In this document: positions 1-7,797 of the stretch, one piece after another
How positions within the stretch are numbered: the first letter of the stretch is position 1
Layout: each line of letters starts with the position of its first letter
Source: Candidatus Hydrogenedentota bacterium
Lineage (GTDB): Bacteria > Hydrogenedentota > Hydrogenedentia > Hydrogenedentales > SLHB01
Length of the DNA stretch: 64,000 nt
Reading direction: 5' to 3'
Assembly (NCBI GenBank): GCA_020848835.1
Contig: JADLHJ010000003.1
Location: 62,001 to 126,000, forward strand
Notes under the pieces: model-generated
What the model was told of the DNA's origin: nothing
What the model saw: the letters and a program-made list of their open reading frames with translations, nothing else
Database searches by the model: none
Made by a program: the position numbers and the translations under genes

Positions 1-159
1 TTTCCAGAATTGCTCATAGGGGACGCTGCGCTTTTCATGCTTCGCTTTCCAATGTGCATCGATGCCGTCCCATCCGTTTCCTCGGAAAGCGTGGTTGCAG
101 ATCGGACACACCCGCGAGCCTTCCATGGGCACGTTGTGTTTACAGCAGAGGCACTCCAT
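1..159 (-). CDS. Small zinc-finger protein, 3' end beyond the window
   Basis: The ATG at 159 overlaps the TAA stop of the upstream BNR gene (TAATG), so translation is probably coupled. The 53 visible residues begin [11 protein letters not shown], followed by CPICNHAF and then a GIDAHWKAKH segment. The Cys-x-x-Cys pairs and the His-x(4)-His suggest a metal-binding C2H2-like or zinc-ribbon fold. The reading frame is still open at position 1, so the C-terminus lies outside the window. The partner or substrate is not evident from the sequence, and I do not recognise a named family. Confidence 0.7.
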   Translation of the reverse strand, partial: MECLCCKHNVPMEGSRVCPICNHAFRGNGWDGIDAHWKAKHEKRSVPYEQFWK

Positions 160-1337
160 TACTGCAGCACCTGTACCTCAACCGACAACACTGGCGGCAG
201 ATCGCGCACAATCGCATCCCACGAATCGCCGCCGTCGCGCGACGCATACACCTGACCGCCCGTAGTGCCGAAGTACACGCCGCAATCGTCCAGATTGTCC
301 ACGCACATCGCATCGCGGAGGATGTTCACGTAACAATTCTCCTGCGGCAGTCCTTTTGTCATCGGTTCCCAATCCATGCCACCCGACTTGCTGCGGTACA
401 CGCGCAGCTTACCCTCCGGCGGGTAGTGTTCTGAGTCACTCTTGATCGGGACTACGAAAACCGTATTCGGCTCATGCGCGTGTACGTCGATCGGGAATCC
501 GAAATCGCTCGGCAGATCGCCGCTCACTTCGTACCACGTTTCGCCCGCGTCATCGCTGCGGCACACGTCCCAATGTTTCTGCATGAACAACGTGTTCGGC
601 CGCGACGGATGCATCGCGATGCGGTGGATGCAATGTCCGATCTCCGCATTCGGATCGGGAATGTACAGAGAGCTCAGGCCTTTTGTAATCGTCTTCCACG
701 TCTTGCAGCAGTCGTCCGTGCGGAAACAACCTGCGGAAGAGATCGCGCCGTACATGCGGTCTTCGTTAGACGGATCGATGATGATCGTGTGTAATCCAAG
801 TCCGCCGGCGCCCGGCGCCCACTGCGAGCCGGTACCGTTGCCGCGCAGGCCGGACATTTCCTGCCAAGTCTTCCCGCCATCTTTCGAACGAAACATCGCC
901 GCATCTTCTACACCCGCAAAAATCGTGTCGGGGTCCGAAAGAGACGGCTCGATATGCCACACGCGCTTGAACTCCCACGGATGCTGCGTGCCGTCGTACC
1001 ACAAGTGCGTCGTCAGCGGCGCGGCGGCCTCGTCATATACGAACTTGTTGCTCTCGCCCATCGGCATGCCCTCGGGCGTCGTAGTTGGCGCGCCTGCGGG
1101 CGTACCCGGTTGGAACCACGTCTTGCCGCCATCGTCGGAGCGCTGGATGATCTGTCCAAACCATCCGCTTGTCTGCGATACGAAGATCCGGTCCTTATCA
1201 ACCGGCGATCCTTTCATGTGATAAATTTCCCAGCCCGCAAAGTGCGGCCCGCGCACGTCCCATTTTTTGCGCTTGCCGTCCGACTCGAGAATGAATGCGC
1301 CCTTGCGCGTACCGACCAGTACTCGTACCGAACTCAT
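159..1337 (-). CDS. BNR/sialidase-like beta-propeller protein
   Basis: A 392-residue protein with at least six BNR (Asp-box) repeats, each ending a propeller blade: [45 protein letters not shown] and ASRDGGDSW. No signal peptide is visible, so it is probably cytoplasmic. The fold is shared by sialidases, VPS10/sortilin-type proteins and photosystem II stability factor Hcf136. The sequence does not show a sialidase arginine triad I can place, so an enzymatic role is not claimed. The start ATG follows an AGGAG ribosome-binding site. It overlaps the downstream zinc-finger gene by one base, which suggests the two products work together. Confidence 0.8.
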   Translation of the reverse strand: MSSVRVLVGTRKGAFILESDGKRKKWDVRGPHFAGWEIYHMKGSPVDKDRIFVSQTSGWFGQIIQRSDDGGKTWFQPGTPAGAPTTTPEGMPMGESNKFVYDEAAAPLTTHLWYDGTQHPWEFKRVWHIEPSLSDPDTIFAGVEDAAMFRSKDGGKTWQEMSGLRGNGTGSQWAPGAGGLGLHTIIIDPSNEDRMYGAISSAGCFRTDDCCKTWKTITKGLSSLYIPDPNAEIGHCIHRIAMHPSRPNTLFMQKHWDVCRSDDAGETWYEVSGDLPSDFGFPIDVHAHEPNTVFVVPIKSDSEHYPPEGKLRVYRSKSGGMDWEPMTKGLPQENCYVNILRDAMCVDNLDDCGVYFGTTGGQVYASRDGGDSWDAIVRDLPPVLSVEVQVLQ

Positions 1338-1361
1338 GCCACACTCCTTTTCCGTTTAAAA

Positions 1362-1444
1362 CTCGTTACCAAGCTCCCGCCTTTCTTCTCGTTACCAAGC
1401 TCCCGCTTGGTAGCGCACTCTTGAAAAGCTCCGCTTTGCTCTTG
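1362..1444. repeat. Palindromic intergenic repeat, copy 1
   Basis: Two copies of the 19-mer CTCGTTACCAAGCTCCCGC lie at 1362-1380 and 1388-1406. The second completes a hairpin with TTGGTAGCG. Downstream is the small hairpin AAAGCTCCGCTTT. The same two-hairpin arrangement recurs at 3670-3726 and, diverged, at 3008-3091. It fills the gap between the SRPBCC stop codon and the BNR gene. Confidence 0.85.
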
Positions 1445-1458
1445 CCAGAAGTTGTCAG

Positions 1459-2010
1459 CTATGCGTGCCCAGCTTCCTTCTCCGCAACTGCCTTCAATGA
1501 AGCCAGCCCCTGCTCAAAACTGCCGCCAACCATTGCGTCCATGTTCACAAACACAGAAAACACCTTTCCAATAAATGCGTTATTGCCGTCCATCGTCCAC
1601 GACACATTCGTACCATCGCCTTCCGGTTTAAATAAGAATTGGACCTTGTTTGTCGCCTGCATTGGCTTGACGAAATCAAGCTTCAACACAATCCGATCGT
1701 TCGGCTTCGATTCCGTGATCGTCATTTTGCCTTCACCCGCTTGGCTATTCCCGACCCACGCATACGTCGCGCCTTCGCCCGCGGTTTTTTCCGAATACGT
1801 GCGCTTCAAATTCGGATCGAGATTTTCCCAGGGCGACCATCCGCGCCATTTCTGAAAATCGTTGACATGCGGAAATATGGCGGAAGGCGGCGCCGAAATC
1901 GTCGCGCTCCGCGTTATCGTGAACGTATCCGGCTTCGTCGCTGCAAACCCCAACACAGCTATAATCGCGATAAGCAGCGCGATAACCACGGCCAAAATCG
2001 CCTTTTTCAT
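1459..2010 (-). CDS. SRPBCC (START-like) family protein with N-terminal membrane anchor
   Basis: 183 residues. A hydrophobic N-terminal segment (about residues 4-25, MKKAILAVVIALL...) acts as an anchor or signal. The SRPBCC fold follows: ITRSATISAPPSAIFPHVNDF at the first strand and helix, then WRGWSPWENLDP, and a C-terminal helix. These proteins bind hydrophobic ligands in a deep cavity; the ligand here is unknown. An AAGGAG ribosome-binding site precedes the ATG. It lies in a run of four related SRPBCC/AHSA1 or ligand-binding genes under the ArsR-type repressor gene at 4184, although the 3' repeats may partly separate the transcripts. Confidence 0.8.
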   Translation of the reverse strand: MKKAILAVVIALLIAIIAVLGFAATKPDTFTITRSATISAPPSAIFPHVNDFQKWRGWSPWENLDPNLKRTYSEKTAGEGATYAWVGNSQAGEGKMTITESKPNDRIVLKLDFVKPMQATNKVQFLFKPEGDGTNVSWTMDGNNAFIGKVFSVFVNMDAMVGGSFEQGLASLKAVAEKEAGHA

Positions 2011-2047
2011 CTAACCTTCTCCTTTAGCCTTAACTGTCCCGTTTACC

Positions 2048-2509
2048 CTAACGCTCGATGGGCACCCATATTTCGATATCGCCGAACCCCGACTTCGGAT
2101 CGAATCCTTCTCCATACCGCTCAAAACTTGGTCTCCCCGCGATCTCGTGCGGCGCCTTCGGCATCCAATCGCGCCAGATATATTGAATCGTTACCGGAAT
2201 CGTCGAAACATGCTCATCGTGCGTGAACACCGCGTAGTCGCTCGCGGGAAGGGCCACATGCAAAAACTCTTGCGGCAGCTCGTGCGCGTTCGTCACTTCC
2301 ACGCCGCTTAAATAATCGAAGTCGCCCTTGTCGTCGAAGTTCCAACACACGCCATACGACGCCGCGCCCACCTGCCCCGGCACCTTCCCAATATTCGACG
2401 CAAACTTCTCCCACTGCGCGGGGATGTTCACGTGCGTCGCATGCGTATAGCGCACGTTGTGCCCTGCGACCGTCATGCCGCGATGATGTTTGATGCGTGG
2501 TGTGAGCAT
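2048..2509 (-). CDS. GyrI-like / AraC effector-binding domain protein
   Basis: About 153 residues from the ATG at 2509 (MLTPRIKHHRGM). The pattern VAGHNVRYTH near the N-terminus and IQYIWRDWMPK...FERYGEGFDPK...IEIWVPI at the C-terminus is the Bacterial transcription activator effector-binding (GyrI-like) fold, with no DNA-binding domain attached. Stand-alone members bind or sequester small molecules. An upstream in-frame ATG at 2551 would overlap the VOC gene by 31 bases and adds a non-family N-terminus, so I prefer 2509; its ribosome-binding site is weak either way. The gap to the VOC stop codon is 11 bases, which suggests co-transcription. Confidence 0.8.
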   Translation of the reverse strand: MLTPRIKHHRGMTVAGHNVRYTHATHVNIPAQWEKFASNIGKVPGQVGAASYGVCWNFDDKGDFDYLSGVEVTNAHELPQEFLHVALPASDYAVFTHDEHVSTIPVTIQYIWRDWMPKAPHEIAGRPSFERYGEGFDPKSGFGDIEIWVPIER

Positions 2510-2520
2510 GATCGTGACGC

Positions 2521-2931
2521 CTACATGGGTTTCTGCCGGATGACCATCCAATGCACGCCAAACTTGTCGTCCACGAGTCCAAACTTCGATGCAAAGAAAG
2601 TGGACATCAAAGGCATCACAACCTTCCCGCCATCCGCGATCGCGGTGAAATAACGCTCCGCATCCTCATCGCTGTCCACACTCAAAGTCAGCGTGATGCC
2701 TGCGAAATTCGTATTGCCGGAATCTTGCATATCCGATGCAAACAGCTCCGTCTCGCCGACTTGAATGCTGCAATGCATCACTTTTTCTTCCGATCCTGGA
2801 GCGCACGAGTTTGGATCCGGACTATCTTTAAAGCGCATGAGGAATGGTACTGACGCATTGATCGCGTCTTTGTAAAACGCGATGGCCTCATCGCAGCGGC
2901 CACTGAAATCCAAATAAGGTATTACACGCAT
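2521..2931 (-). CDS. VOC-superfamily protein, PhnB/glyoxalase-like
   Basis: 136 residues from the ATG at 2931 (MRVIPYLDFSGRCDEAIAFY), preceded by AAGGAAGG. It has the PhnB-type core: the FYKDAIN helix, the CSIQVGETELFASD strand, and a C-terminal FGLVDDKFGVHWMV strand that usually supplies metal or ligand residues. Members include fosfomycin-resistance-like and dimethylmenaquinone methyltransferase-like VOC proteins; the substrate here is unknown. The longer open frame to 3066 is rejected because its extra 45 residues are translated from a palindromic repeat. Confidence 0.85.
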   Translation of the reverse strand: MRVIPYLDFSGRCDEAIAFYKDAINASVPFLMRFKDSPDPNSCAPGSEEKVMHCSIQVGETELFASDMQDSGNTNFAGITLTLSVDSDEDAERYFTAIADGGKVVMPLMSTFFASKFGLVDDKFGVHWMVIRQKPM

Positions 2932-3007
2932 GGTCCTTCCTTTCGTATTGCAATTGCACCAAAACAGCCCAACTAACAAACAAGCAGACAGCCAATTCCT
3001 GCTCGCC

Positions 3008-3091
3008 AACTCGTTCCAAAGCTCCGGCTGCCCAACTCGTTCCCAAGCTTCGGCTTGGGAACGCACACGCGCCAGAAGCTCCGCTTCGATC
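3008..3091. repeat. Palindromic intergenic repeat, copy 2 (diverged)
   Basis: Contains CTCGTTCCAAAGCTCCGGC, then CTCGTTCCCAAGC-TTC-GGCTTGGGAACG, which forms a 10-bp stem, and AGAAGCTCCGCTT. The layout matches copies 1 and 3. It ends exactly at the TAA stop codon (3092-3094) of the AHSA1 gene. Confidence 0.85.
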
Positions 3092-3553
3092 TTAAGCAGC
3101 CATCGCCTTCACATAAACATCCAGACGCGCCAAGGTCTGCTGACCGCCTTCGACTGCACCAAATTCTTTGGCACGCTGATATTCAACCGCATTCGGGAAC
3201 ACGACGCGCAAAGTCACCTTGGTTTTGCCGCCGCTCGATTCGAGCGTCACCGTCGATCGAAACGCAACCGGGCCGTCAGGCCGTTCGCCGGAATGCTCAT
3301 AGACCAGCCTCTCCGGCGGCGATACCTCCACGTACACTATCTTATTAGGATAATCGGTGCCATCGGGGCCGTGCATGATGAAACGCCAAATGCCCCCCGG
3401 CCGTACGTCCATTTCGTGAATCGTATTCGTAAACCCATTCGGCCCCCACCAATGCTTCACGTGATCGGGTTCGGTAAACGCGCGAAAGATTAGTTCTTGC
3501 GGCGCATCGATCACACGCTCGATAACCATCTCCCGATCGCTGCTTTCACTCAC
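3092..3553 (-). CDS. AHSA1 / SRPBCC domain protein
   Basis: 153 residues from a GTG at 3553, chosen because GGAGAGGA lies seven bases upstream and the product length then fits the family; a start at 3625 adds an unconserved tail. Hallmarks are VIERVIDAPQELIFRAFTEP, the HVKHWWGPNGF motif, DVRPGGIWRFIMHGPDG and a C-terminal helix GGQQTLARLDVYVKAM. The AHSA1 family is named for an Hsp90 ATPase activator domain, but bacterial members are ligand-binding proteins of unknown substrate and are very often encoded next to an ArsR repressor, as here. Confidence 0.85.
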   Translation of the reverse strand: MSESSDREMVIERVIDAPQELIFRAFTEPDHVKHWWGPNGFTNTIHEMDVRPGGIWRFIMHGPDGTDYPNKIVYVEVSPPERLVYEHSGERPDGPVAFRSTVTLESSGGKTKVTLRVVFPNAVEYQRAKEFGAVEGGQQTLARLDVYVKAMAA

Positions 3554-3667
3554 AATACAATCCTCTCCATTTGTACTTCGCCACTGCATATACGATTCAA
3601 AGGACCGATTCTGTGCATCGCACACCTATTGCGAAACATAGGCCGCCATCCGAATCAAAGCTCATTC

Positions 3668-3726
3668 AACTCGTTACCAAGCTCCAGCTTGGTAACGCGC
3701 TCTTGAAAAGCTCCGCTTTGCTCTTA
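3668..3726. repeat. Palindromic intergenic repeat, copy 3
   Basis: GTTACCAAGCT-CC-AGCTTGGTAAC is a perfect 11-bp stem. It is followed by CGCTCTTGAAAAGCTCCGCTTTGCTCTT, which carries the second hairpin AAAGC/GCTTT. On the minus strand the repeat begins inside the TAA stop codon of the AHSA1 gene ending at 3724. The three copies all sit directly 3' of stop codons or within about 20 bases of them. Confidence 0.9.
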
Positions 3727-4191
3727 CGCACCCATCGCCTTCAAATACGCACCCAACCGGTCGAAGCATTCGCTCCATCCCGTCCTGTGGTCATTGCGTG
3801 AAGAATCGGACTCGAATACCGCTTGATGAAACTTGAACTTCGTTTTGTCGCCGTCTTCCTCGAACAGCACCGTGACTAGCGTCTCATGACCACGCGTGCC
3901 CTGCGGCGTGTCCCAAGAGAACGTAAATACCAATCGCTCCGGTTCGACCACTTCCTGATAAACGCCTTGCATCCAGTAGTCGATTCCTTCACCGGAACGA
4001 ATGTGGATTCGATAAAAGCCGCCAGGCCGCACGTCCATCAGGTAATCCGGAGTAGTGAAGTGCGCAGGGCCCCACCAGTGCACGAGGTGCTCGGGCCGCG
4101 TCCATGCCTCGTAAACCAACCCGCGCGGTGCATCCAGTGTCCGCTGGATGAGCAGGACCCGGCTCTCGGGCTCGGTGATGAGATTACTCAC
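3724..4191 (-). CDS. AHSA1 / SRPBCC domain protein, second copy
   Basis: 155 residues from the GTG at 4191, which overlaps the arsR-like gene by eight bases, with AGGG upstream. It has the same family motifs as its neighbour: IQRTLDAPRGLVYEAWTRP, HLVHWWGPAHF, MDVRPGGFYRIHI and the C-terminal GWSECFDRLGAYLKAM. The two copies are clearly paralogous but diverged, suggesting different ligands. Coupling with the repressor gene makes it the most likely primary target of the operator at 4539-4570. Confidence 0.88.
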   Translation of the reverse strand: MSNLITEPESRVLLIQRTLDAPRGLVYEAWTRPEHLVHWWGPAHFTTPDYLMDVRPGGFYRIHIRSGEGIDYWMQGVYQEVVEPERLVFTFSWDTPQGTRGHETLVTVLFEEDGDKTKFKFHQAVFESDSSRNDHRTGWSECFDRLGAYLKAMGA

Positions 4192-4534
4192 TGCTATCAC
4201 CCTGCTTCTCCTTGGTTTGCAACTCGCGCAAGTACTCCTCCAGCCGGTCCAATCGTTCCTCCCAGAACTTGCGATACTGGTCGATCCAGTCGTGGGCATC
4301 GCGGAGGGGCTTGGCCTTCAGTCGGCAAGGACGCCACTGGGCGTCCCGTCCCCGCTCGATCAGCCGCGCCCGCTCCAGCACCTTCAGGTGCTTGGTAACC
4401 GCCGGTTTCGTCATCTTGAAAGGCCGCGCCAGATCCGTAACCGTCGTCTCGCCCGACGCCAAACGCGCCAGAATCGCCCGCCGGGTCGGATCGGCAAGTG
4501 CCGAAAACGTCATGCTAAGTTGATCTGCGGACAT
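4184..4534 (-). CDS. ArsR-family winged-helix transcriptional repressor
   Basis: 116 residues. FSALADPTRRAILARLASGE, TVTDLARPFKMTKPAVTKHLKVLERARLIERG and RPCRLKAKPLRDAHDWIDQY form the typical ArsR winged helix, with the recognition helix around MTKPAVTKHLKVLE. The metal-binding ELCVCDL motif of true ArsR/SmtB sensors is absent, which fits the sub-group paired with AHSA1 proteins, where the ligand is unknown. It is the first gene of the minus-strand cluster. A 32-bp dyad sits five bases before its start codon, pointing to autoregulation. Confidence 0.92.
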   Translation of the reverse strand: MSADQLSMTFSALADPTRRAILARLASGETTVTDLARPFKMTKPAVTKHLKVLERARLIERGRDAQWRPCRLKAKPLRDAHDWIDQYRKFWEERLDRLEEYLRELQTKEKQGDSSE

Positions 4535-4538
4535 TTAA

Positions 4539-4570
4539 TTTACCATATGGTTAATTAACCTTTTGGTAAA
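4539..4570. promoter_or_regulatory. Dyad operator upstream of the ArsR-like repressor
   Basis: The arms TTTACCA (4539-4545) and TGGTAAA (4564-4570) flank the perfect 12-mer GGTTAATTAACC (4549-4560) on the same axis of symmetry. Only two of the sixteen base pairs are mismatched. Its size and position, directly before the start codon, fit a binding site for a dimeric winged-helix repressor. The local AT-richness contrasts with the surrounding sequence. Confidence 0.75.
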
Positions 4571-4986
4571 ATACATTAAGCGACCCAATTTGTCAAGCAG
4601 TTTAGTCTGTCGATCCGGTACAATTTCGAAATCGGCAACCCCTTAACGGTTGTAACTTTCATTTTCACACAGACTTACAGTCTTATCGTCGAGCGTTCGC
4701 CTCGATTCCCGTTGCGCATTAGTCGCACGTCTGTCAAACCAACATGGCTTAATTCGCGTAGCAATGCTGTCACTTCAAGTTTTGCATCGGGTATTTGATT
4801 CGCCATTTCCCGGCATTTCGATCCGTGTGATCCGCGCGATCCGTGGTTGAAGAAACTGCAACGCGATGGGCTAACGGATAGATACTGCTTCTCTTGCAGT
4901 GCCGATTAGAGTGGGAGGGGTGACGTATTGGAGAAGGCACAAAGTAAATTGCCTTGCAGGGCCGCCTGGGCAAGCGCTAACCACGC
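4571..4986. other. Intergenic region with no supported gene
   Basis: About 415 bases between the repressor promoter and the uronate isomerase stop codon. A short open frame on the minus strand (4770-4973) has no ribosome-binding site or recognisable protein character. The stretch around 4819-4849 carries three tandem, imperfect GATCCGTG-type units. Nothing else is recognised. Confidence 0.5.
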
Positions 4987-6327
4987 CTATGACTTTGCCG
5001 TCATTCCCAGGAGTTCACGTGAAGACTGATGCAGAATGCCGTAGGCAATGTCGTGGATATCGTTGAATGTGTATTGGCCCAACTGCACCTTGCCCGCGAA
5101 AACTTCCGCGAGCAGTTTGCGCACCATGACCGCCTTTGCGTAGGTCCACTCGACGCAATACGCATCACTGAAGAAGCCGATCTGTTTATTCATCGGTAGC
5201 ATGTCGAGCCGTTCTTCCATGACCTGCCGAATTGCGCCGGGAAAGAAGTTGTGCCACCAGTATCCGCACAACGAAAAATTTGGCAGTTCGCGCGCAAGCG
5301 TGCACAGCGATTGGTTGCCATGACGGCTGGAAAGGAAGCACATGAACTTGAGCCGAGGATAGCGTGCGACAATCTCCGCAAGCTGCCCAATCGTCCGCTG
5401 GCTTAGCCGCGATCCCGATTCAAAAGGCAACGATTCCGCGCCAAGCGAAAACTGGAAGACGATTTCATCGCCGTGTTTTTCCAACTCGCCGAGAAACCGG
5501 TGAAGGATGTAACTGGAATAAATGTCGCGCTCACGATCGCCGGCGTTCACGCGCGCCTTCAGCGCGGTGTTTACGGCATCGCGATCTGGCATCGAATAAT
5601 CGATGTCCGTGGAGATGTGCTGCGCAGTCGCTTTCACCTTGCCATAAGGCAACAGCGCGCAATAGTGGGCGACCGCCGCGTCGATATCCTCGACGCTCTT
5701 TATCGTCTTGTGCAACGGCGCTGCCGCTTTGCGATCGAAAGTTACGGGAATCGGCTGTTGCGGCGACGTCGCGTTCCACGCGCGCTCAAGCTCGTACAGC
5801 GGAATATCCGGTTGGCCCCACTGCGTCCGCGCGAAAAACGCCCATTCAAGCGCGTATTCGAGCAGGTCATCTGCAGAACCGTCGCGCCCGCGATACAACT
5901 CCGTGCCCGTCCGCGCGATGTTCGCGCGTTTCAATATCTCGCGCGGCCAGGAGGGATTCGACGCATGATGTTTAATCAAGCGATCCAGATTGCGCCAGTT
6001 CGATGCGTCAATCGGCGCATGCCAGTTGTACAGGTCCGCAAGAATGATCCGCACACCCCACGACATTGCCGTGTTATGCGCCTTCGCAAGATACGGAATA
6101 GCCTCCTCAACACGCCGCGCCGCTTCCTCTTCGCCACGGTCTTCCGGCACCCGAGACCCGCTCGGACACCCCGCCGCGTACAGATCACTCACGCACATGT
6201 GATACAGAACAATATCATCCAAGCCGCGTGCAGAAAGGTGCGCCGCATCAATATGCGTATGCGGGTCCATCCACGGGAAAGAGTGGAGAATTTCTTCGAT
6301 GGCATGGCTGGTCATCTCGGCTTGCAT
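4987..6327 (-). CDS. Uronate isomerase-family (amidohydrolase superfamily) protein
   Basis: 446 residues from the ATG at 6327, chosen because GGAG lies seven bases upstream. A start at 6393 would run through an inverted repeat. The N-terminal WMDPHTHIDAAHL motif supplies the two metal-binding histidines of the amidohydrolase barrel. Glucuronate isomerase-like features follow: GVRIILADLYNWHAP, a C-terminal SDAYCVEWTYAKAVMVR and the FNDIHDIAYGIL helix. The usual activity interconverts glucuronate and fructuronate, but this branch is divergent from UxaC, so the substrate is open. No uronate catabolic genes flank it. Confidence 0.7.
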   Translation of the reverse strand: MQAEMTSHAIEEILHSFPWMDPHTHIDAAHLSARGLDDIVLYHMCVSDLYAAGCPSGSRVPEDRGEEEAARRVEEAIPYLAKAHNTAMSWGVRIILADLYNWHAPIDASNWRNLDRLIKHHASNPSWPREILKRANIARTGTELYRGRDGSADDLLEYALEWAFFARTQWGQPDIPLYELERAWNATSPQQPIPVTFDRKAAAPLHKTIKSVEDIDAAVAHYCALLPYGKVKATAQHISTDIDYSMPDRDAVNTALKARVNAGDRERDIYSSYILHRFLGELEKHGDEIVFQFSLGAESLPFESGSRLSQRTIGQLAEIVARYPRLKFMCFLSSRHGNQSLCTLARELPNFSLCGYWWHNFFPGAIRQVMEERLDMLPMNKQIGFFSDAYCVEWTYAKAVMVRKLLAEVFAGKVQLGQYTFNDIHDIAYGILHQSSRELLGMTAKS

Positions 6328-6368
6328 GTAATTCTCCGCAAAAATGCAAAGGAAAGAACCAATACGAA

Positions 6369-6449
6369 CGCACCACGAAGAAACGAAAAACACGAAACAA
6401 GCCGTATCTGTATTGAGGCTTCGTGTTCTTCGCGTCTTCGTGGTGAAAT
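6369..6449. repeat. Long imperfect inverted repeat between two genes
   Basis: CACCACGAAGA... and ...TCTTCGCGTCTTCGTGGTG face each other, with the inner arms ACACGAA and TTCGTGT, leaving a loop of about 23 bases. Transcription of either strand would give a long hairpin between glmM and the uronate isomerase homologue. It has no U-tract, so it is not a classical terminator. Confidence 0.7.
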
Positions 6450-6453
6450 AAAT

Positions 6454-7797
6454 TTAAAGAGCGGCTATCTTTTTCGCCAACTGCTTTGCCAGGCCTTCCG
6501 CAACCTTCGCCTTTTCGTGCTGCACCATGATACGAATGATCGGTTCAGTTCCCGATGGACGAATCACGATACGGCCCGTACCAACGAGTTCGTCTTCAGC
6601 GCCTTTGCGCACGGCGTCGATTGCATCCTCGCTTGGAACAGGTTTGCCATTGAGCGGTACCGACTGATTCGCCTCCGGCATGGCGTGATACACAGACGCA
6701 AGACTCGCAAGTGGTTGATCACGGCGAATCATCGTAGCGAGCACTTGCAGTGCCGCGATAAGCGCGTCACCTGTGACGTTATGGTCCAGCATCACAAGGT
6801 GCCCGGATGCCTCGCCGCCGACCGTCAATCCCTGTTCGCGCAACGCTTCCACCACAAAGCGATCGCCCACTTTTGTATAGACGACGCTGCCGCCATGGGA
6901 CTCAATGGATTTTGCAAGACCGCCGTTGGCCATGATATTCGTTGCGATCGATTTTCCGGGCAGCGCGTCGCGTTCGAGCAGATCGACCCCGAGTATCGCA
7001 AGCAGCGCGTTGCCATCAAGCAGGCGCCCGTCACCATCCGCCATCACGATGCGATCCCCATCGCCGTCAAATGCGATGCCCACGTGCGCACGTTCTTTAA
7101 TAACCGTCGCGCGCATCTCTTCTGGATGCACCGAACCGCAACTCTCGTTGATGTTGCGGCCGTTTGGATTGTTGTGAATCGGGATGACTTCTGCGCCGAG
7201 TTCCGCAAACGTGTAGTGCCCGCATTTGTACGACGCCCCGTTCGCGGTATCGACAACGATCTTCAATCCATCGAGCCGCATGCCTTTCGGAAACGTCGCC
7301 TTCGCAAACTCGATGTAGCGGCCCACCGCGTCATCAATGCGCCGCGCAGTGCCGATCTCGCCCGCAGTCGGACGCATGTTATCGATCTCGCCGGTGGTAA
7401 CCAGCTTCTCGATTTCATCCTCGACTTCGTCCGCGATCTTGAAGCCGTCACGCGCGAAAAACTTGATGCCGTTGTATTGGAAGGCGTTGTGCGAAGCGCT
7501 GATCATGATCGCGCCGTCGCAGCGCAAACTGCGCATGATGTACGACACGCCCGGCGTCGGCAACGGACCAGTGAGCAATACATTCACGCCCATCGAACAA
7601 AGGCCCGCGGTCAGCGCGTTCTCGACCATATAGCCTGAGATGCGCGTGTCTTTACCGATTAATATCGTGTGACGCCGCGCCTCCTGTTGATACAGGTAAC
7701 CCGCCGCACGTCCCACTTTCAACACGGTCTCGACAGTCATCGGCGCCATATTCGCCACGCCGCGAATTCCATCGGTCCCAAACATACGATCACTCAT
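6454..7797 (-). CDS. glmM: Phosphoglucosamine mutase
   Basis: 447 residues. It converts glucosamine-6-phosphate to glucosamine-1-phosphate on the way to UDP-GlcNAc for peptidoglycan and exopolysaccharide. FGTDGIRG is at residues 6-13. The catalytic serine is Ser101 or Ser102 in MISASHN (about 98-104), the Mg-binding loop DGDGDR is at 244-249, and the C-terminal phosphate-binding RPSGTEP is near 425. The ATG at 7797 overlaps the folP stop by eight bases with GAGG upstream, indicating translational coupling. The folP-glmM order is common in bacteria. Confidence 0.96.
   Translation of the reverse strand: MSDRMFGTDGIRGVANMAPMTVETVLKVGRAAGYLYQQEARRHTILIGKDTRISGYMVENALTAGLCSMGVNVLLTGPLPTPGVSYIMRSLRCDGAIMISASHNAFQYNGIKFFARDGFKIADEVEDEIEKLVTTGEIDNMRPTAGEIGTARRIDDAVGRYIEFAKATFPKGMRLDGLKIVVDTANGASYKCGHYTFAELGAEVIPIHNNPNGRNINESCGSVHPEEMRATVIKERAHVGIAFDGDGDRIVMADGDGRLLDGNALLAILGVDLLERDALPGKSIATNIMANGGLAKSIESHGGSVVYTKVGDRFVVEALREQGLTVGGEASGHLVMLDHNVTGDALIAALQVLATMIRRDQPLASLASVYHAMPEANQSVPLNGKPVPSEDAIDAVRKGAEDELVGTGRIVIRPSGTEPIIRIMVQHEKAKVAEGLAKQLAKKIAAL

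Noticed and set aside
442..1221. A 259-codon plus-strand frame opposite the BNR gene
   Set aside because: The opposite strand encodes a protein with six Asp-box repeats, so this is its shadow.
2932..3066. N-terminal extension of the VOC protein
   Set aside because: The 45 added residues come from palindromic repeat copy 2, and a strong ribosome-binding site precedes the ATG at 2931.
5473..7638. A 721-codon open frame on the plus strand
   Set aside because: It is antisense to glmM and the uronate isomerase homologue, whose motifs are unambiguous. The plus-strand product is His/Arg-rich with no domain, as expected from the complementary strand of GC-rich coding DNA.
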